Origin: Candidatus Gracilibacteria bacterium CG17_big_fil_post_rev_8_21_14_2_50_48_13
Lineage (GTDB): Bacteria > Patescibacteriota > Gracilibacteria > 1-14-2-50-48-13
Assembly (NCBI GenBank): GCA_002783265.1
Contig: PFFG01000007.1
Span: forward strand, 17,598-61,319
Direction: 5' to 3'
DNA length: 43,722 nucleotides
Below are positions 17,478 to 26,538 of this stretch, one piece after another. Each line of letters begins with the position of its first letter. Within the stretch, counting starts at the first letter, position 1. The translations under genes were made by a program, and so were the position numbers. A model generated the notes under the pieces. It did no database searches. It was given only the letters and a program-made list of their open reading frames with translations, and was not told the DNA's origin.

Positions 17478-18766
17478 AATTTTCCGTTCTTGAGCGCGTG
17501 CTGTTCATAACGCTATTTCTTTGTATTGCTGCTCTTTGCCTTGCTTTACTTTTTGGGTATCGCTATTCCTTTGGTGAACAGAAGGTGGAGCAGCGTGGTG
17601 TTCTTGTGCTACATGGTGTTCAGAAGAATCTCGATATGACCTTACTGGGAAACACGCGAAAAATTTCCCTTCCTTTTGTGGATACGAACATTCCTTTTGG
17701 TAGTCATATGGTAACTCTGGAGAAAAAAGGATATGTGTCTACGTCTCTCGTGGTGAACGTGCGTGGATCAGAAGCAACTATTGTGAGTGTCGATTTGCCA
17801 CCAGTTCTACTCACAGGACAATCCCTCGTGATTCCACGGGAAAAGAAAGATGTTGTCACGCCAACCGCTTCTCATGGTGTTCTTTGGATTCAAAGCGGTT
17901 CAGGAAGGTTACTCACCCATGCGGGGCGGCCAGAAGAAACGAAGACGTACCTCCCGAGTTTTCTCCGCACGCGTCTCTTCGACAAAATGGCGGTTTCGGA
18001 ACTGAGTTCTACAGAGATTCTACTTCGCGCCGATGATGTTATTGCTTTGTTTACAGTACCAGAGAATTCCTGGGTACAGATTCGTCTTCAAGAAGGTATG
18101 GAACTTCTCGAAGATAAGGGGCTTCTCTTTGGGTATACACCAAATACTGGTGAACTGTGGAAAATCAATAAAAGCACGGGGGTGCCGGATAAAACACCAC
18201 TCCTGCAGAATATTCTGGGCGTAGAAACCTCTCTCGTGACCAATGTGCGGAATCCGCAGCCCCATCTCTTGTTTCACATGAATACCGGAATAACACGGCA
18301 AATTGAGACCTCATGGTTTGGTGATCTGGAAGTTCGACAGATTCCTTCGAAGGATGCCATCATCTGGAAAGACTCCTATGCGCCCATCACGGAGACTGGC
18401 GTATTAATGAGTACGGGGAAAGTCTTACCGAGGGCCCTCCACGTCTTTGTCGATGGTGAAATGGCCTATATGCAGACAGAAGACCTGAATATGTATGTTA
18501 TCTCTGAAGATAAGTCGGTGTCCTTTGCAACGAAACTCTCTTCACCTGTGCTTTCCATTACACCAACACGGCGCGGACAGTCTGTGTATGTGCAAACAGA
18601 GACGTCCCTGCTCTACTGTGATGCACTCACCTTACGGCGTTGTGATACCCTTGCACAAAGTGTCACTGCAAGTAAAGCGCGAGGCATAGATGCGAATGGC
18701 TCATATCTCTGGTTTGAAAAAGAGGGTGAAGTAACCCTCATACCGTTCTATTCAGAAAGTATATGA
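17474..18766 (+). CDS. membrane-anchored PEGA-domain protein
   Basis: A 430-residue protein with one N-terminal membrane helix (about residues 9-29) and a large extracytoplasmic part. Residues about 40-115 match a PEGA domain: VLVLHGVQKNLDMTLLG, then IPFGSHMVTLEKKGYVSTSL with the typical Gly-Tyr turn. The rest is beta-rich with repeated segments that may form a propeller-like fold. PEGA domains are common in surface proteins but have no fixed enzymatic role. ATG 17474 overlaps the preceding TGA, and the last bases overlap the next ATG, so this is the middle gene of a coupled trio. A longer in-frame start at 17423 lies inside the upstream gene and adds no sensible sequence. Confidence 0.8.
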   Translation: MKFSVLERVLFITLFLCIAALCLALLFGYRYSFGEQKVEQRGVLVLHGVQKNLDMTLLGNTRKISLPFVDTNIPFGSHMVTLEKKGYVSTSLVVNVRGSEATIVSVDLPPVLLTGQSLVIPREKKDVVTPTASHGVLWIQSGSGRLLTHAGRPEETKTYLPSFLRTRLFDKMAVSELSSTEILLRADDVIALFTVPENSWVQIRLQEGMELLEDKGLLFGYTPNTGELWKINKSTGVPDKTPLLQNILGVETSLVTNVRNPQPHLLFHMNTGITRQIETSWFGDLEVRQIPSKDAIIWKDSYAPITETGVLMSTGKVLPRALHVFVDGEMAYMQTEDLNMYVISEDKSVSFATKLSSPVLSITPTRRGQSVYVQTETSLLYCDALTLRRCDTLAQSVTASKARGIDANGSYLWFEKEGEVTLIPFYSESI

Positions 18767-19983
18767 AACTCGTCGAAAAGTTGCATCTCGGTGGAGTTCT
18801 GCTTTTGACGACCGGACTGGATCAAACTCTCTATCAAAGCGCCCTTCGTCCAATGTTCGGCGATGTGGGATTCTTTTCCGTCCATGTACCCCTTGGTACT
18901 CTATTGTTACTTCCACTTCTCTTTTCTCTTCTGCGAAGGCCTACCAAACGACAGAAACTCTCGTCGCAGTTTATCTGGACGCTCCTCATGTTCGCCGTCG
19001 CACTTCTCCCGGGCATGTTTCTTGCTCAGGATAGAGTACTTCATGTCCTTGCGATGCTGCAGCTTGTGTTCGCGGTGCTTTATCTGTGGGTCTTGATTTC
19101 TTCGGAGGTCTCGCGCACCACGGCAAAATGGGGAATTCTGCTTGGAGCTTGTGCTACTGCTTTTCTCACTTTCCTTCAAGTGATATTTCAGCATGGAATC
19201 GGCCTTGGCGTGCTTGGAGAATCGACTTTGGTTGATGGAGGTTTAGGACTGGCAAAGGGTCTTTTTGGCGTCGGGTCCATGCTCCGAGGCTACGCCCTGT
19301 TTCCTCACCCAAATATAGCCTTTGCATGGATCGCAGTTGCTTTCCTGCTTGTCGTTTCACCCCAAAAGCTGCGCAATTTTTGGCACCATCCACAACATGC
19401 TCTCCTTCTTGCTGCACTCCTTCTGGGGATTGTGGCGACAGGATCCAAAAGTATCCTTTTTCTGATGCTTGCTCTTTTGGCAGGTTTTTTGGTCACTCGT
19501 TTCACTCCCAAACAAACCCTCAGTATGCTCATCGTTCCTGTGGCAAGCCTGCTGCTTTGGACGTACTTTTCACTGCAGGAATCCTCGAGTATTGCTGACC
19601 GTGTTGTATTTCTCGAGGAAGCGTGGAATATTATGAGAAGCCACCCTTTTGGCGTTGGATTAGCAAATATGCCTGCCTACCTTGCTCAAACAACAGGGAC
19701 GCCCCCCTGGATGGCACAGCCTGTACACAATGTTTTTGCACTGCTTTTTGTGGAACTGGGTGTGTTCGGTGGTCTTGTTGGTCTCTACGCATTTTGCGGA
19801 AGTCTCAAAAATGCCTTCTTGCGAAGCAGTAGACAGCATGCTCGCACGACCGCTTTGGTCACCTTTGTTCTTCTCACCATGATGGTTGACCACTATTGGA
19901 TCACGAATCCTTCCATGCAACTGCTTTTGGTCATGGTCGTTGCCATTGTTCTCCGCCCTGTTCTTGCACGAAAAACAGCATGA
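18763..19983 (+). CDS. O-antigen ligase / Wzy-like polytopic membrane protein
   Basis: A 406-residue protein with about ten or eleven membrane helices. The central and late loops match the O-antigen ligase (Wzy_C, PF04932) pattern: GYALFPHPNIAFAW, ATGSKSILFLMLALLAGFLV, and then IMRSHPFGVGLANM and MAQPVHNVFALLFVELGVFG with the conserved His in VHN. Such proteins polymerise or transfer lipid-linked glycans on the outer face of the membrane. Its ATG overlaps the PEGA gene stop by four bases. WecA-like and WecG/TagA-like genes elsewhere in the window would supply substrates for such a pathway. Polymerase versus ligase cannot be told apart by eye. Confidence 0.85.
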   Translation: MKLVEKLHLGGVLLLTTGLDQTLYQSALRPMFGDVGFFSVHVPLGTLLLLPLLFSLLRRPTKRQKLSSQFIWTLLMFAVALLPGMFLAQDRVLHVLAMLQLVFAVLYLWVLISSEVSRTTAKWGILLGACATAFLTFLQVIFQHGIGLGVLGESTLVDGGLGLAKGLFGVGSMLRGYALFPHPNIAFAWIAVAFLLVVSPQKLRNFWHHPQHALLLAALLLGIVATGSKSILFLMLALLAGFLVTRFTPKQTLSMLIVPVASLLLWTYFSLQESSSIADRVVFLEEAWNIMRSHPFGVGLANMPAYLAQTTGTPPWMAQPVHNVFALLFVELGVFGGLVGLYAFCGSLKNAFLRSSRQHARTTALVTFVLLTMMVDHYWITNPSMQLLLVMVVAIVLRPVLARKTA

Positions 19984-19992
19984 GACTATACT
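19964..19992 (+). promoter_or_regulatory. promoter for clpB
   Basis: TTGCAC (19964-19969), 17 bp, TATACT (19987-19992). The -35 lies in the end of the O-antigen-ligase-like gene and the -10 starts four bases after its stop. The leader would be about 38 bases. No CIRCE-type inverted repeat or HAIR element is visible, so heat regulation is not evident. Confidence 0.5.
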
Positions 19993-20036
19993 TTGGAGTG
20001 ACGTAAAGAAATCATATTTTCTTACCCAAAGCGCCT

Positions 20037-22652
20037 ATGAACTTTTCGAACTATACGATTAAGGCCTCTGAGGCCATAGCAACAGCGCAGGAGTTAGCAA
20101 ATCGCATGAAGCATAGTGAGCTGACCTCGTTACATCTTCTGGATGGTCTTCTTCATCAGGAAGGAGGACTTACGGAGCCCATACTTCGCGCACTTCAGGT
20201 AGAGACTACTGCCCTCGAGGCGAAATTAGCCAAGGCACTGCAAGACCGACCGACACTTTCGGGTGACTTTCAACTCTTTGTGGGTGCGGACTTGAAGGCA
20301 GTATTCGATGCTGCGGAAAAGCACGCAAAAACTATGCAGGATGCGTACATCAGTACAGAACATCTTCTTCTGGGAATTCTCACAACGGAGAGCCTTGCAA
20401 AAAAAGAGGTTCTTGCACACGTTGGTGTGGATGCGAAGAAGGTAGAAGCGGCCATCAAGGAGCTTCGTGGTGGTGAGCGTATTGAGGATCAAGATCCGGA
20501 GTCAAAGATGCAGGCGCTCTCCAAGTACTCCATTGACCTGACAGCAGAAGCAAGGGCTGGAAAAATTGACCCGATTATTGGTCGTGATGAGGAAATTCGG
20601 CGAACGATGCAAATTTTGTCACGACGCACAAAAAACAACCCTGTCTTGGTGGGTGATCCAGGAGTGGGGAAAACTGCCATTGCAGAGGGCTTAGCGCGGC
20701 GGATTGTCGCTGGCGATGTGCCGGACAACTTGCGGGGGAAAACCATCGCTGTCCTTGATCTCGGTGCGCTGATTGCGGGTGCGAAATACCGCGGTGAGTT
20801 TGAAGAGCGCCTCAAGGCTGTTTTAAAGGAAGTAGAAAAGTCTGAGGGGAAAATTATTCTCTTTATTGATGAAATCCACACCATAGTGGGGGCAGGAGCG
20901 ACGGAGGGATCTACGGATGCGGGAAATCTCTTAAAACCTTCCCTCGCAAGAGGAAAAATTCGCGTTATTGGTGCAACCACAACAAAGGAATATCGACAGT
21001 ACATTGAAAAGGATGCTGCCTTGGAGCGTCGTTTTCAGCCGGTAATGGTGCTGGAACCAACATTAGAGGATACCATTTCCATTCTTCGAGGGATCAAAGA
21101 CAAGTATGAACTGCATCATGGTATTCGTATTTCTGACCCCGCCATTGTGGCGACAGCGGAGCTTTCCATGCGGTATTTGCCCGATCGTAAACTTCCAGAT
21201 AAGGCCATCGACCTCATGGATGAAGCGGCGAGTTCTCTCAAGATGGAAGTGAGTTCCATGCCAACGGAACTGGAAAAGAAGAAGCGCAAGATTATGCAGC
21301 TTGAAATTGAGCAGGAAGCACTCAAAAAAGAAAAAGATGATGCGTCGAAAACTCGCCTTGCGAAACTTGGAAAGGAACTGGCGGATTTGAAGGAATCCAT
21401 GAGTAGTATCGACGCAAAATGGAAAGAAGAGAAAGACCTAATTGATAAACTCCAGGGCCTTCGAAAAGAACTCGATGAACTGAAGGAAGAGGCGGATCAA
21501 AGGGAACGCCAAGGCGATCTTGGTAAAGTCGCAGAAATTCGCTATGGGAAAATTCCAGAGCGTGAGCAGAAGGTCCATGCGCTCGATACCGAACTGAAAA
21601 AACGCCAGGAACGAGGTGATTCATTGCTTCGTGAAGAAGTGACTGAGGATGATGTAGCAAGAGTTGTAGCAAAATGGACGGGTATTCCTGTTTCGAAGCT
21701 GGTTGAGGGAGAAAAGTCGAAGCTCACTCACATGGAAGAGGGGCTCGCTGCGCGGGTTATTGGGCAGCGCCGAGCCATTGAAGCAGTCAGTAATGCAGTG
21801 CGCCGATCACGAAGTGGCCTTGCGGATCCATCAAAACCTCAGGGCTCATTTCTGTTCCTTGGCCCAACGGGTGTTGGAAAAACGGAGCTCGCAAAATCTC
21901 TCGCAGATTTTCTCTTTAACGACGAAAATCTCATGCTGCGCTTTGATATGAGTGAGTACATGGAGCAGCACGCGGTTGCGCGTCTCATCGGCTCACCTCC
22001 GGGCTATGTCGGTTATGAAGAGGGTGGTCAACTCACGGAAGCGGTGCGCAAAAAGCCTTACTCGGTGATTTTGTTTGATGAAATCGAGAAGGCACATCCC
22101 GATATTTTTCACATTTTACTGCAGGTATTGGACGACGGGCGTCTCACTGATGGTAAAGGCCGTACCGTGAATTTCCGCAATACCGTCATTATTCTCACGT
22201 CGAACCTTGGTAGTAGTATTATTCAGACCTATGCAGAAAAGCTGCACACGCTGGATGCTGGCGTCGAGAAGGAAGCACTGCTTGCAACGCAGCAAGGCGA
22301 AATCATGCAGGTGTTAGGGCAGCATTTCCGCCCTGAGTTTCTCAACCGCATTGATGACATTATTATTTTTGACCAGCTCAGTAAGGAGGAAATCAAGCAA
22401 ATTGTAGAATTGCAACTGGGAGAGCTCCGCGCGCGTCTCATGGAACGCAAAATAACTCTCGAGGTTACGGAAAATGCACTCAGTTACCTTGCGAAGAAAG
22501 GCTTTGACCCGCATTTTGGCGCACGACCGCTCAAGCGCGTGATACAAAATGAGCTGACAAACGTGCTTTCCATGCGGCTTTTAGAGGGGAAACTTGTTCC
22601 TGGAGACACGTTGAACGTTGATGCAACCAGTGAGGCATTGATTCTCACGTAG
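20037..22652 (+). CDS. clpB: ATP-dependent chaperone ClpB
   Basis: ClpB is a hexameric AAA+ disaggregase that works with DnaK to resolubilise aggregated protein. The 871-residue protein has the N-terminal Clp repeat domain (1-145), AAA-1 with Walker A GDPGVGKT at 206-213, the long M-domain coiled coil (about 410-540, Lys/Glu-rich, which separates ClpB from ClpA and ClpX), and AAA-2 with Walker A GPTGVGKT at 609-616. The loop [13 protein letters not shown] and the D2 small domain ending [14 protein letters not shown] are also present. No IGF/L loop for ClpP binding is apparent. It is monocistronic between its own promoter and a weak hairpin. Confidence 0.97.
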   Translation: MNFSNYTIKASEAIATAQELANRMKHSELTSLHLLDGLLHQEGGLTEPILRALQVETTALEAKLAKALQDRPTLSGDFQLFVGADLKAVFDAAEKHAKTMQDAYISTEHLLLGILTTESLAKKEVLAHVGVDAKKVEAAIKELRGGERIEDQDPESKMQALSKYSIDLTAEARAGKIDPIIGRDEEIRRTMQILSRRTKNNPVLVGDPGVGKTAIAEGLARRIVAGDVPDNLRGKTIAVLDLGALIAGAKYRGEFEERLKAVLKEVEKSEGKIILFIDEIHTIVGAGATEGSTDAGNLLKPSLARGKIRVIGATTTKEYRQYIEKDAALERRFQPVMVLEPTLEDTISILRGIKDKYELHHGIRISDPAIVATAELSMRYLPDRKLPDKAIDLMDEAASSLKMEVSSMPTELEKKKRKIMQLEIEQEALKKEKDDASKTRLAKLGKELADLKESMSSIDAKWKEEKDLIDKLQGLRKELDELKEEADQRERQGDLGKVAEIRYGKIPEREQKVHALDTELKKRQERGDSLLREEVTEDDVARVVAKWTGIPVSKLVEGEKSKLTHMEEGLAARVIGQRRAIEAVSNAVRRSRSGLADPSKPQGSFLFLGPTGVGKTELAKSLADFLFNDENLMLRFDMSEYMEQHAVARLIGSPPGYVGYEEGGQLTEAVRKKPYSVILFDEIEKAHPDIFHILLQVLDDGRLTDGKGRTVNFRNTVIILTSNLGSSIIQTYAEKLHTLDAGVEKEALLATQQGEIMQVLGQHFRPEFLNRIDDIIIFDQLSKEEIKQIVELQLGELRARLMERKITLEVTENALSYLAKKGFDPHFGARPLKRVIQNELTNVLSMRLLEGKLVPGDTLNVDATSEALILT

Positions 22653-22664
22653 CATAAGAGCTAC
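22649..22664 (+). terminator. weak hairpin at the end of clpB
   Basis: GTAGC (22649-22653) and GCTAC (22660-22664) form a five-bp stem around a six-base loop, followed by attgtttt. It includes the clpB stop codon. The stem is short, so this is only a possible terminator. Confidence 0.3.
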
Positions 22665-22701
22665 ATTGTTTTCTCTGTCAACTCTCTTTCGCCTGGAACA
22701 A

Positions 22702-22729
22702 TTCTGGTTTATTGTATTTCCGCTATGAT
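22702..22729 (+). promoter_or_regulatory. possible promoter for gatB
   Basis: TATGAT (22724-22729) is a good -10 box. TTCTGG (22702-22707) at 16 bp is a poor -35. The predicted transcription start is near 22736, about 26 bases before ATG 22762. Confidence 0.35.
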
Positions 22730-22761
22730 GTTTGCGTTTTCGTTTTTCCTGAATGTTCCTT

Positions 22762-24189
22762 ATGTCGTACGTCCCTGTCATCGGTCTAGAAATACACGCC
22801 AGAATTAAAACCCGCACAAAACTATTTTGCCGTTGTGCGAATGAAGCCGTCCCCGTGGAGGCGAACCGTCATGTCTGCCCTATTTGTATGGGGTTTCCCG
22901 GCATGCTTCCTCTTCTGAACGAAGAAGCAGTTCGACTGGCAACACGCGCCTGTCTTGCACTTGGTATGACCATTTGCCCGGAGACAAAGTTTGACCGGAA
23001 AAACTATTTTTACCCGGATCTGCCCATGGGGTATCAAATATCTCAATTTGATAAACCTATTGGAGCGGATGGTCATTTGTTTATAGAGCAGGCGGGAAGT
23101 GCTCCACGTCGTATTGGTATTGAACGACTCCATATGGAAAACGATGCGGGGAAACTTTCCCATTTTGATGATGGTTCCCACGTCGATTACAACCGAGCTG
23201 GCGCGCCCCTCATGGAAATTGTCTCCATGCCGGAAATTTTTAGTGTGGACGATGCAAAAAGCTATGCCGAGGAAATGCAGCTTATATTGCGCGCCGTGGG
23301 CAGCTCGGACGCGGATATGGAAAAGGGTATGATGCGTTTTGATGCGAACATTTCGCTTCGAGCGGACAGTAATGCACCCTTTGGGACAAAGGTAGAAATC
23401 AAGAATCTCAACTCCTTCAAGGCGCTGGAAAAGGCCCTGGCCTATGAAATTGATCGTCAGACCCGCCTTCTTGAAAAGGGTGAGACCATTGTACAGGAAA
23501 CGCGTGGATGGGATGAAGGTAGCGGGAAAACTATTTCACAGCGTTCCAAGGAGATCGCGGCAGATTACCGGTATTTTCCGGAGCCCGACTTGCCGCCGCT
23601 TTCCATTACGCAGGAACATATAGATGCAGAGCGATCAAAACTTCCTGAACTGCCCTTTGCCAAGCGGGAGCGCTATAAAACCATCTTCAAACTTGATGGC
23701 GAAGTGGCACGACTCCTGGTACAGCAAGAAGACCTCGCCCAGTATTTTGAACAGGTTGCAGAGCGCACGGGAAACCCCAAGGCTGCTGCCACCTGGGTGA
23801 CGTCTATTTTGCTTGCTGAACTCTCCAACGCTAAGGAGCGTCTCGAAGACCTTCGCTTTCCTGTGGAAGACCTTGCAAGGCTTATTACCCTGGTGAGCGA
23901 AGACGCCGTTTCCCTCTTGAGTGCAAAGGAAACCTTCTCTATCATGTATGCAACAGGGCAAAAGCCAGATGCTATTATTGCGGAAAAAGGCTTTTTGCAG
24001 GTCTCAGACGATTCGGCTCTGCTTGCGCTCATTGATGAGGTTCTGGCCGCTTTTCCTCTGCAACGTGCTGAATATGCAGGGGGGAAAACTGCACTATTGG
24101 GTTTCTTTGTAGGTCAGGTCATGCAACGATCGAAAGGTTCTGCAAACCCCAAAAAAGTCGGACAACTTCTTCTCGAAAAACTTTCTTAA
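22762..24189 (+). CDS. gatB: Asp-tRNA(Asn)/Glu-tRNA(Gln) amidotransferase subunit B
   Basis: GatB is the kinase/tRNA-binding subunit of GatCAB, which converts Glu-tRNA(Gln) and/or Asp-tRNA(Asn) to the amidated form when the matching synthetase is missing. The 475-residue protein starts MSYVPVIGLEIHARIKTRTK and has the zinc cysteines near residue 24 and 40 (FCRC, HVCPICMGFPG). It then carries the family strings FDRKNYFYPDLPMGYQISQ, DYNRAGAPLMEIV, RFDANISLR and DYRYFPEPDLPPL. The C-terminal YqeY-like tail domain ends GQVMQRSKGSANPKKVGQLL. I prefer ATG 22762 over 22753, since the family begins with Ser/Tyr-x-Pro-Val-Ile-Gly. gatA and gatC are not in the window. Confidence 0.97.
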   Translation: MSYVPVIGLEIHARIKTRTKLFCRCANEAVPVEANRHVCPICMGFPGMLPLLNEEAVRLATRACLALGMTICPETKFDRKNYFYPDLPMGYQISQFDKPIGADGHLFIEQAGSAPRRIGIERLHMENDAGKLSHFDDGSHVDYNRAGAPLMEIVSMPEIFSVDDAKSYAEEMQLILRAVGSSDADMEKGMMRFDANISLRADSNAPFGTKVEIKNLNSFKALEKALAYEIDRQTRLLEKGETIVQETRGWDEGSGKTISQRSKEIAADYRYFPEPDLPPLSITQEHIDAERSKLPELPFAKRERYKTIFKLDGEVARLLVQQEDLAQYFEQVAERTGNPKAAATWVTSILLAELSNAKERLEDLRFPVEDLARLITLVSEDAVSLLSAKETFSIMYATGQKPDAIIAEKGFLQVSDDSALLALIDEVLAAFPLQRAEYAGGKTALLGFFVGQVMQRSKGSANPKKVGQLLLEKLS

Positions 24190-24198
24190 CTTTCTCCT

Positions 24199-24450
24199 AT
24201 GCTTTCTACCACGCTCGACATTTTGTACCTCGTGCTTTCCATCGGTCTTGGGATTTTACTCCTGAGTCTTACGGTACTCACGTGGTATGTCGTAGGAACC
24301 TTTCGTCGAATTAACCGCATCACGGATCTCGTTGAAGATTCTGTTGATACGATGAATACCTACGTGAAGCTCCCCGCTGGCTTCTTGTTTAATGCCATGG
24401 ACTGGGTCAAGGACAACGATATTTTTCCAGGCAAAAAGAAGAAAAACTAG
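24199..24450 (+). CDS. small single-span membrane protein
   Basis: An 83-residue protein with one long N-terminal membrane helix (about 8-32: VLSIGLGILLLSLTVLTWYV) followed by a short amphipathic region and a Lys-rich end (FPGKKKKN). It follows gatB by nine bases, so it is probably co-transcribed. It resembles short DUF948-like membrane proteins in layout, but no family can be named with confidence. Its stop overlaps the convergent wecG-like gene by four bases, the two stops sharing a CTAG. Confidence 0.7.
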   Translation: MLSTTLDILYLVLSIGLGILLLSLTVLTWYVVGTFRRINRITDLVEDSVDTMNTYVKLPAGFLFNAMDWVKDNDIFPGKKKKN

Positions 24451-25331
24451 GCCATTGTAAGGTCGTTTTTTCCAGCGAGTTTTCGCTTGAGGGTTATACA
24501 GGGAAACACCACAACGGCACGTGCGATTCTCCCAAGTCGTTGTGGTTCCTGAAGCAGGCGAAATAGCCATTCAATGCCGAAGCGCTGCATCCATTTGGGT
24601 GCGCGCTTTCTTTTACCGACGGCAAAATCGAAGGTACCACCAAAACCACAGACCAGCCGAACACCTGCAGCTTCAAGGCGCTGTTTCGTGTCTACAAGCC
24701 ATCGTTCCTGTTTTGGGTTGGGCATCGCAACGAACACTACCTCTGGTTTAGCGGCAATGATGGTGCGAAGCACACGATCAAACTCTTCCGCACTTCTGTA
24801 GGGGTATCCACCACAGCTCCCCACAATGTCGACCTTGGGGTAGGTCGCCTGCATAACCCCTGTTATTTGAGCCGGTACATTTCCTTCTCCACCAAAGTAG
24901 AAAATTCTCGGGGAATGCCCGCGTCTGTTCCAGAAGTCGTGCAGACCAAAGAATGTGTCGGAACCTTTATGGAGAGTCGGTAGCACCGATCGAAGACGCT
25001 TTGGTTGCAGCACAAGGGCAGCGTAAGTGGAAAAAAAAGTGCAGAGTACGCCCAAAGTGCCCTTCCCCTTCGCTGCATCTAGGAAGGATGTCGCCCAAAA
25101 AAGCCCTGTGCCGTCGGGCAAGGAGACATCAATGTGCGATAAAACCACTTTATAGTCTTTGTCGCTGAGAGAACGCAGAAGAATTTCCGGATTCGGAGTC
25201 GCAAGCAGTGCAAGCTGGTCGCCGTTTGCAATGGCCGTGAGATCAGACAGCAAATGCTCGGAGGTATCCAGAGGGATACCGAATAAACAACAGATACGCT
25301 GAAAACCTGGTACGGAGCTTCTGTTATTCAT
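24447..25331 (-). CDS. WecG/TagA/CpsF family glycosyltransferase
   Basis: A 294-residue GT26 enzyme that adds a second sugar, often ManNAc or ManNAcA, to a lipid-linked GlcNAc. Family strings are complete: LATPNPEILLRSL near residue 42, SLPDGTGLFWA (usual catalytic Asp region), VFVAMPNPKQERWL, and the C-terminal GGTFDFAVGKRKRAPKWMQ followed by RFGIEWLFRLLQEPQRL. I chose ATG 25331, which overlaps the end of the upstream DoxX-like gene by eight bases; a longer frame begins inside that gene. The presumed lipid-linked GlcNAc could come from the WecA-like enzyme at 34787-35893. The acceptor and donor sugars cannot be read from the sequence. Confidence 0.92.
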   Translation of the reverse strand: MNNRSSVPGFQRICCLFGIPLDTSEHLLSDLTAIANGDQLALLATPNPEILLRSLSDKDYKVVLSHIDVSLPDGTGLFWATSFLDAAKGKGTLGVLCTFFSTYAALVLQPKRLRSVLPTLHKGSDTFFGLHDFWNRRGHSPRIFYFGGEGNVPAQITGVMQATYPKVDIVGSCGGYPYRSAEEFDRVLRTIIAAKPEVVFVAMPNPKQERWLVDTKQRLEAAGVRLVCGFGGTFDFAVGKRKRAPKWMQRFGIEWLFRLLQEPQRLGRIARAVVVFPCITLKRKLAGKNDLTMA

Positions 25332-25698
25332 CGAAGGACAATTTATATTCCTTCGGCCACGAAATAAGTGTGAGACCCAGCAAAAGAAGACACAGGGCAA
25401 TATCTTTCACGCCTACGTAGCTAATACCACCAAATACTGCCCACGGAATGTAGTAGAAAAAGGCAATGAGTGCGGCAAAATGTGGTTTAAGAGGAAGCAC
25501 AATCCAAACACCAAGGACGATTTCTACCCAAGCGACATAATACATCAACGTATCAATACCAATGGGAAAGCCAGATTTAAACCATGTAGGCACCATGGCG
25601 ATCCACACCGCAGGTTCCATAATTTTTCCAACACCAAAGGTCAGAAACAGTAGGCCAAAGGCGACCTGGAGAAACAATAATTTGGTGCGGAAATTCAT
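25324..25698 (-). CDS. DoxX-like membrane protein
   Basis: A 124-residue protein with four predicted membrane helices, matching the DoxX / DoxX-like layout: an N-terminal helix ending FGVGKIMEPAVW, a second helix around YYVAWVEIVLGVWIVL, and two more. DoxX-family proteins are linked to thiosulfate:quinone oxidoreductase subunits and to membrane redox complexes in some bacteria, but many are uncharacterised. It precedes, and overlaps by eight bases, the WecG/TagA gene. That pairing says little about its role. Confidence 0.75.
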   Translation of the reverse strand: MNFRTKLLFLQVAFGLLFLTFGVGKIMEPAVWIAMVPTWFKSGFPIGIDTLMYYVAWVEIVLGVWIVLPLKPHFAALIAFFYYIPWAVFGGISYVGVKDIALCLLLLGLTLISWPKEYKLSFDE

Positions 25699-25738
25699 AC
25701 AACGAAGAGTAAGTGCTGCGAAAGGCAGATATACCTAA

Positions 25739-25766
25739 ATTCTATGTTCTTTCCTGCGTGCATCAA
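25739..25766 (-). promoter_or_regulatory. promoter for doxX-like/wecG-like pair
   Basis: On the minus strand TTGATG (25761-25766), 16 bp, TAGAAT (25739-25744). Predicted start near 25732, about 34 bases before ATG 25698. Confidence 0.5.
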
Positions 25767-25824
25767 TGTTTTTTCTGGGAAAATTTATGCTACACTCCAT
25801 GCGTTCTATTTTTTCGATTAACGT

Positions 25825-26493
25825 ATGCATACTCAACTACTCGCTCTGCTCCTCTGTTCTTCCTGTATATTGGCTGGTTGTGGAACGGCGTCCACCACAC
25901 CTCCCCTAACGTCTCTGCCAGAACGCCCCCTTATGAGTTCTGTCCCTTTTGCAGCTGTGTATGAAAGTCGCGAGGGAAATCGCGTGAGTACGGTAGAAGT
26001 TCTGCATTCCGGCAGTGGTTTCCTTCTACGTAAAACGTCGGATGGTGGAACAACGCGATGTTCTAACCTGAGTAGTAGCCCAGCATGTCTCACAGGAACA
26101 GGCGTACGCCTTTCGGAAGAGGCGACGCAGCAGATCATGAATATGGAGAATACCTCTCTTGAGCGTCTTCTAAGCGGCAAACGTGTTTTGGGAGCAGAGG
26201 TGGAGCAAAAGCAAATGCAGATTCCCCAAGGACTTCGTTCCTTTACCCTTGATGCATTTTCTGAGGAAATTCGCCCCTATCTTACCGCCATAAACATTCC
26301 TCTCGAGTCGTGTTTTGAAGCTTCAAAAGAAGAACTCACGGAATTTTACTGCACAAGTGGCGCCATGATGCCTTTCTGGTCCATCACGACACGAACAGAT
26401 TTTGGCAATATTCGTATCTCGAGAATTCTCAAAGCACGAGCGGACGTCAGCATTTCAGAGGATGATCTGAAAAAGTTATCCGCCAGCTTCTAA
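25825..26493 (+). CDS. hypothetical lipoprotein
   Basis: A 222-residue secreted lipoprotein. The N-terminus MHTQLLALLLCSSCILAGCG is a lipoprotein signal peptide with lipobox LAGC, so Cys19 should be lipidated and anchor the protein outside the membrane. The mature part is Ser/Thr-rich for about 20 residues and then folds into an alpha/beta domain with four further cysteines (CSNLSSSPACLTG, ESCFEAS, FYCTSG), which may form disulfides. No family is recognised. It is followed directly by a strong terminator. Confidence 0.75.
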   Translation: MHTQLLALLLCSSCILAGCGTASTTPPLTSLPERPLMSSVPFAAVYESREGNRVSTVEVLHSGSGFLLRKTSDGGTTRCSNLSSSPACLTGTGVRLSEEATQQIMNMENTSLERLLSGKRVLGAEVEQKQMQIPQGLRSFTLDAFSEEIRPYLTAINIPLESCFEASKEELTEFYCTSGAMMPFWSITTRTDFGNIRISRILKARADVSISEDDLKKLSASF

Positions 26494-26494
26494 C

Positions 26495-26529
26495 AAAAAA
26501 AGCCCTCACGTCATTGTGAGGGCTTTTTT
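26495..26529. terminator. strong bidirectional rho-independent terminator
   Basis: AGCCCTCAC (26501-26509) and GTGAGGGCT (26516-26524) form a perfect nine-bp stem with a six-base loop. It is flanked by an A tract and a T tract, so it can stop both the lipoprotein gene and the convergent TMEM43-like gene. Confidence 0.92.
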
Positions 26530-26538
26530 CTTTATGGT

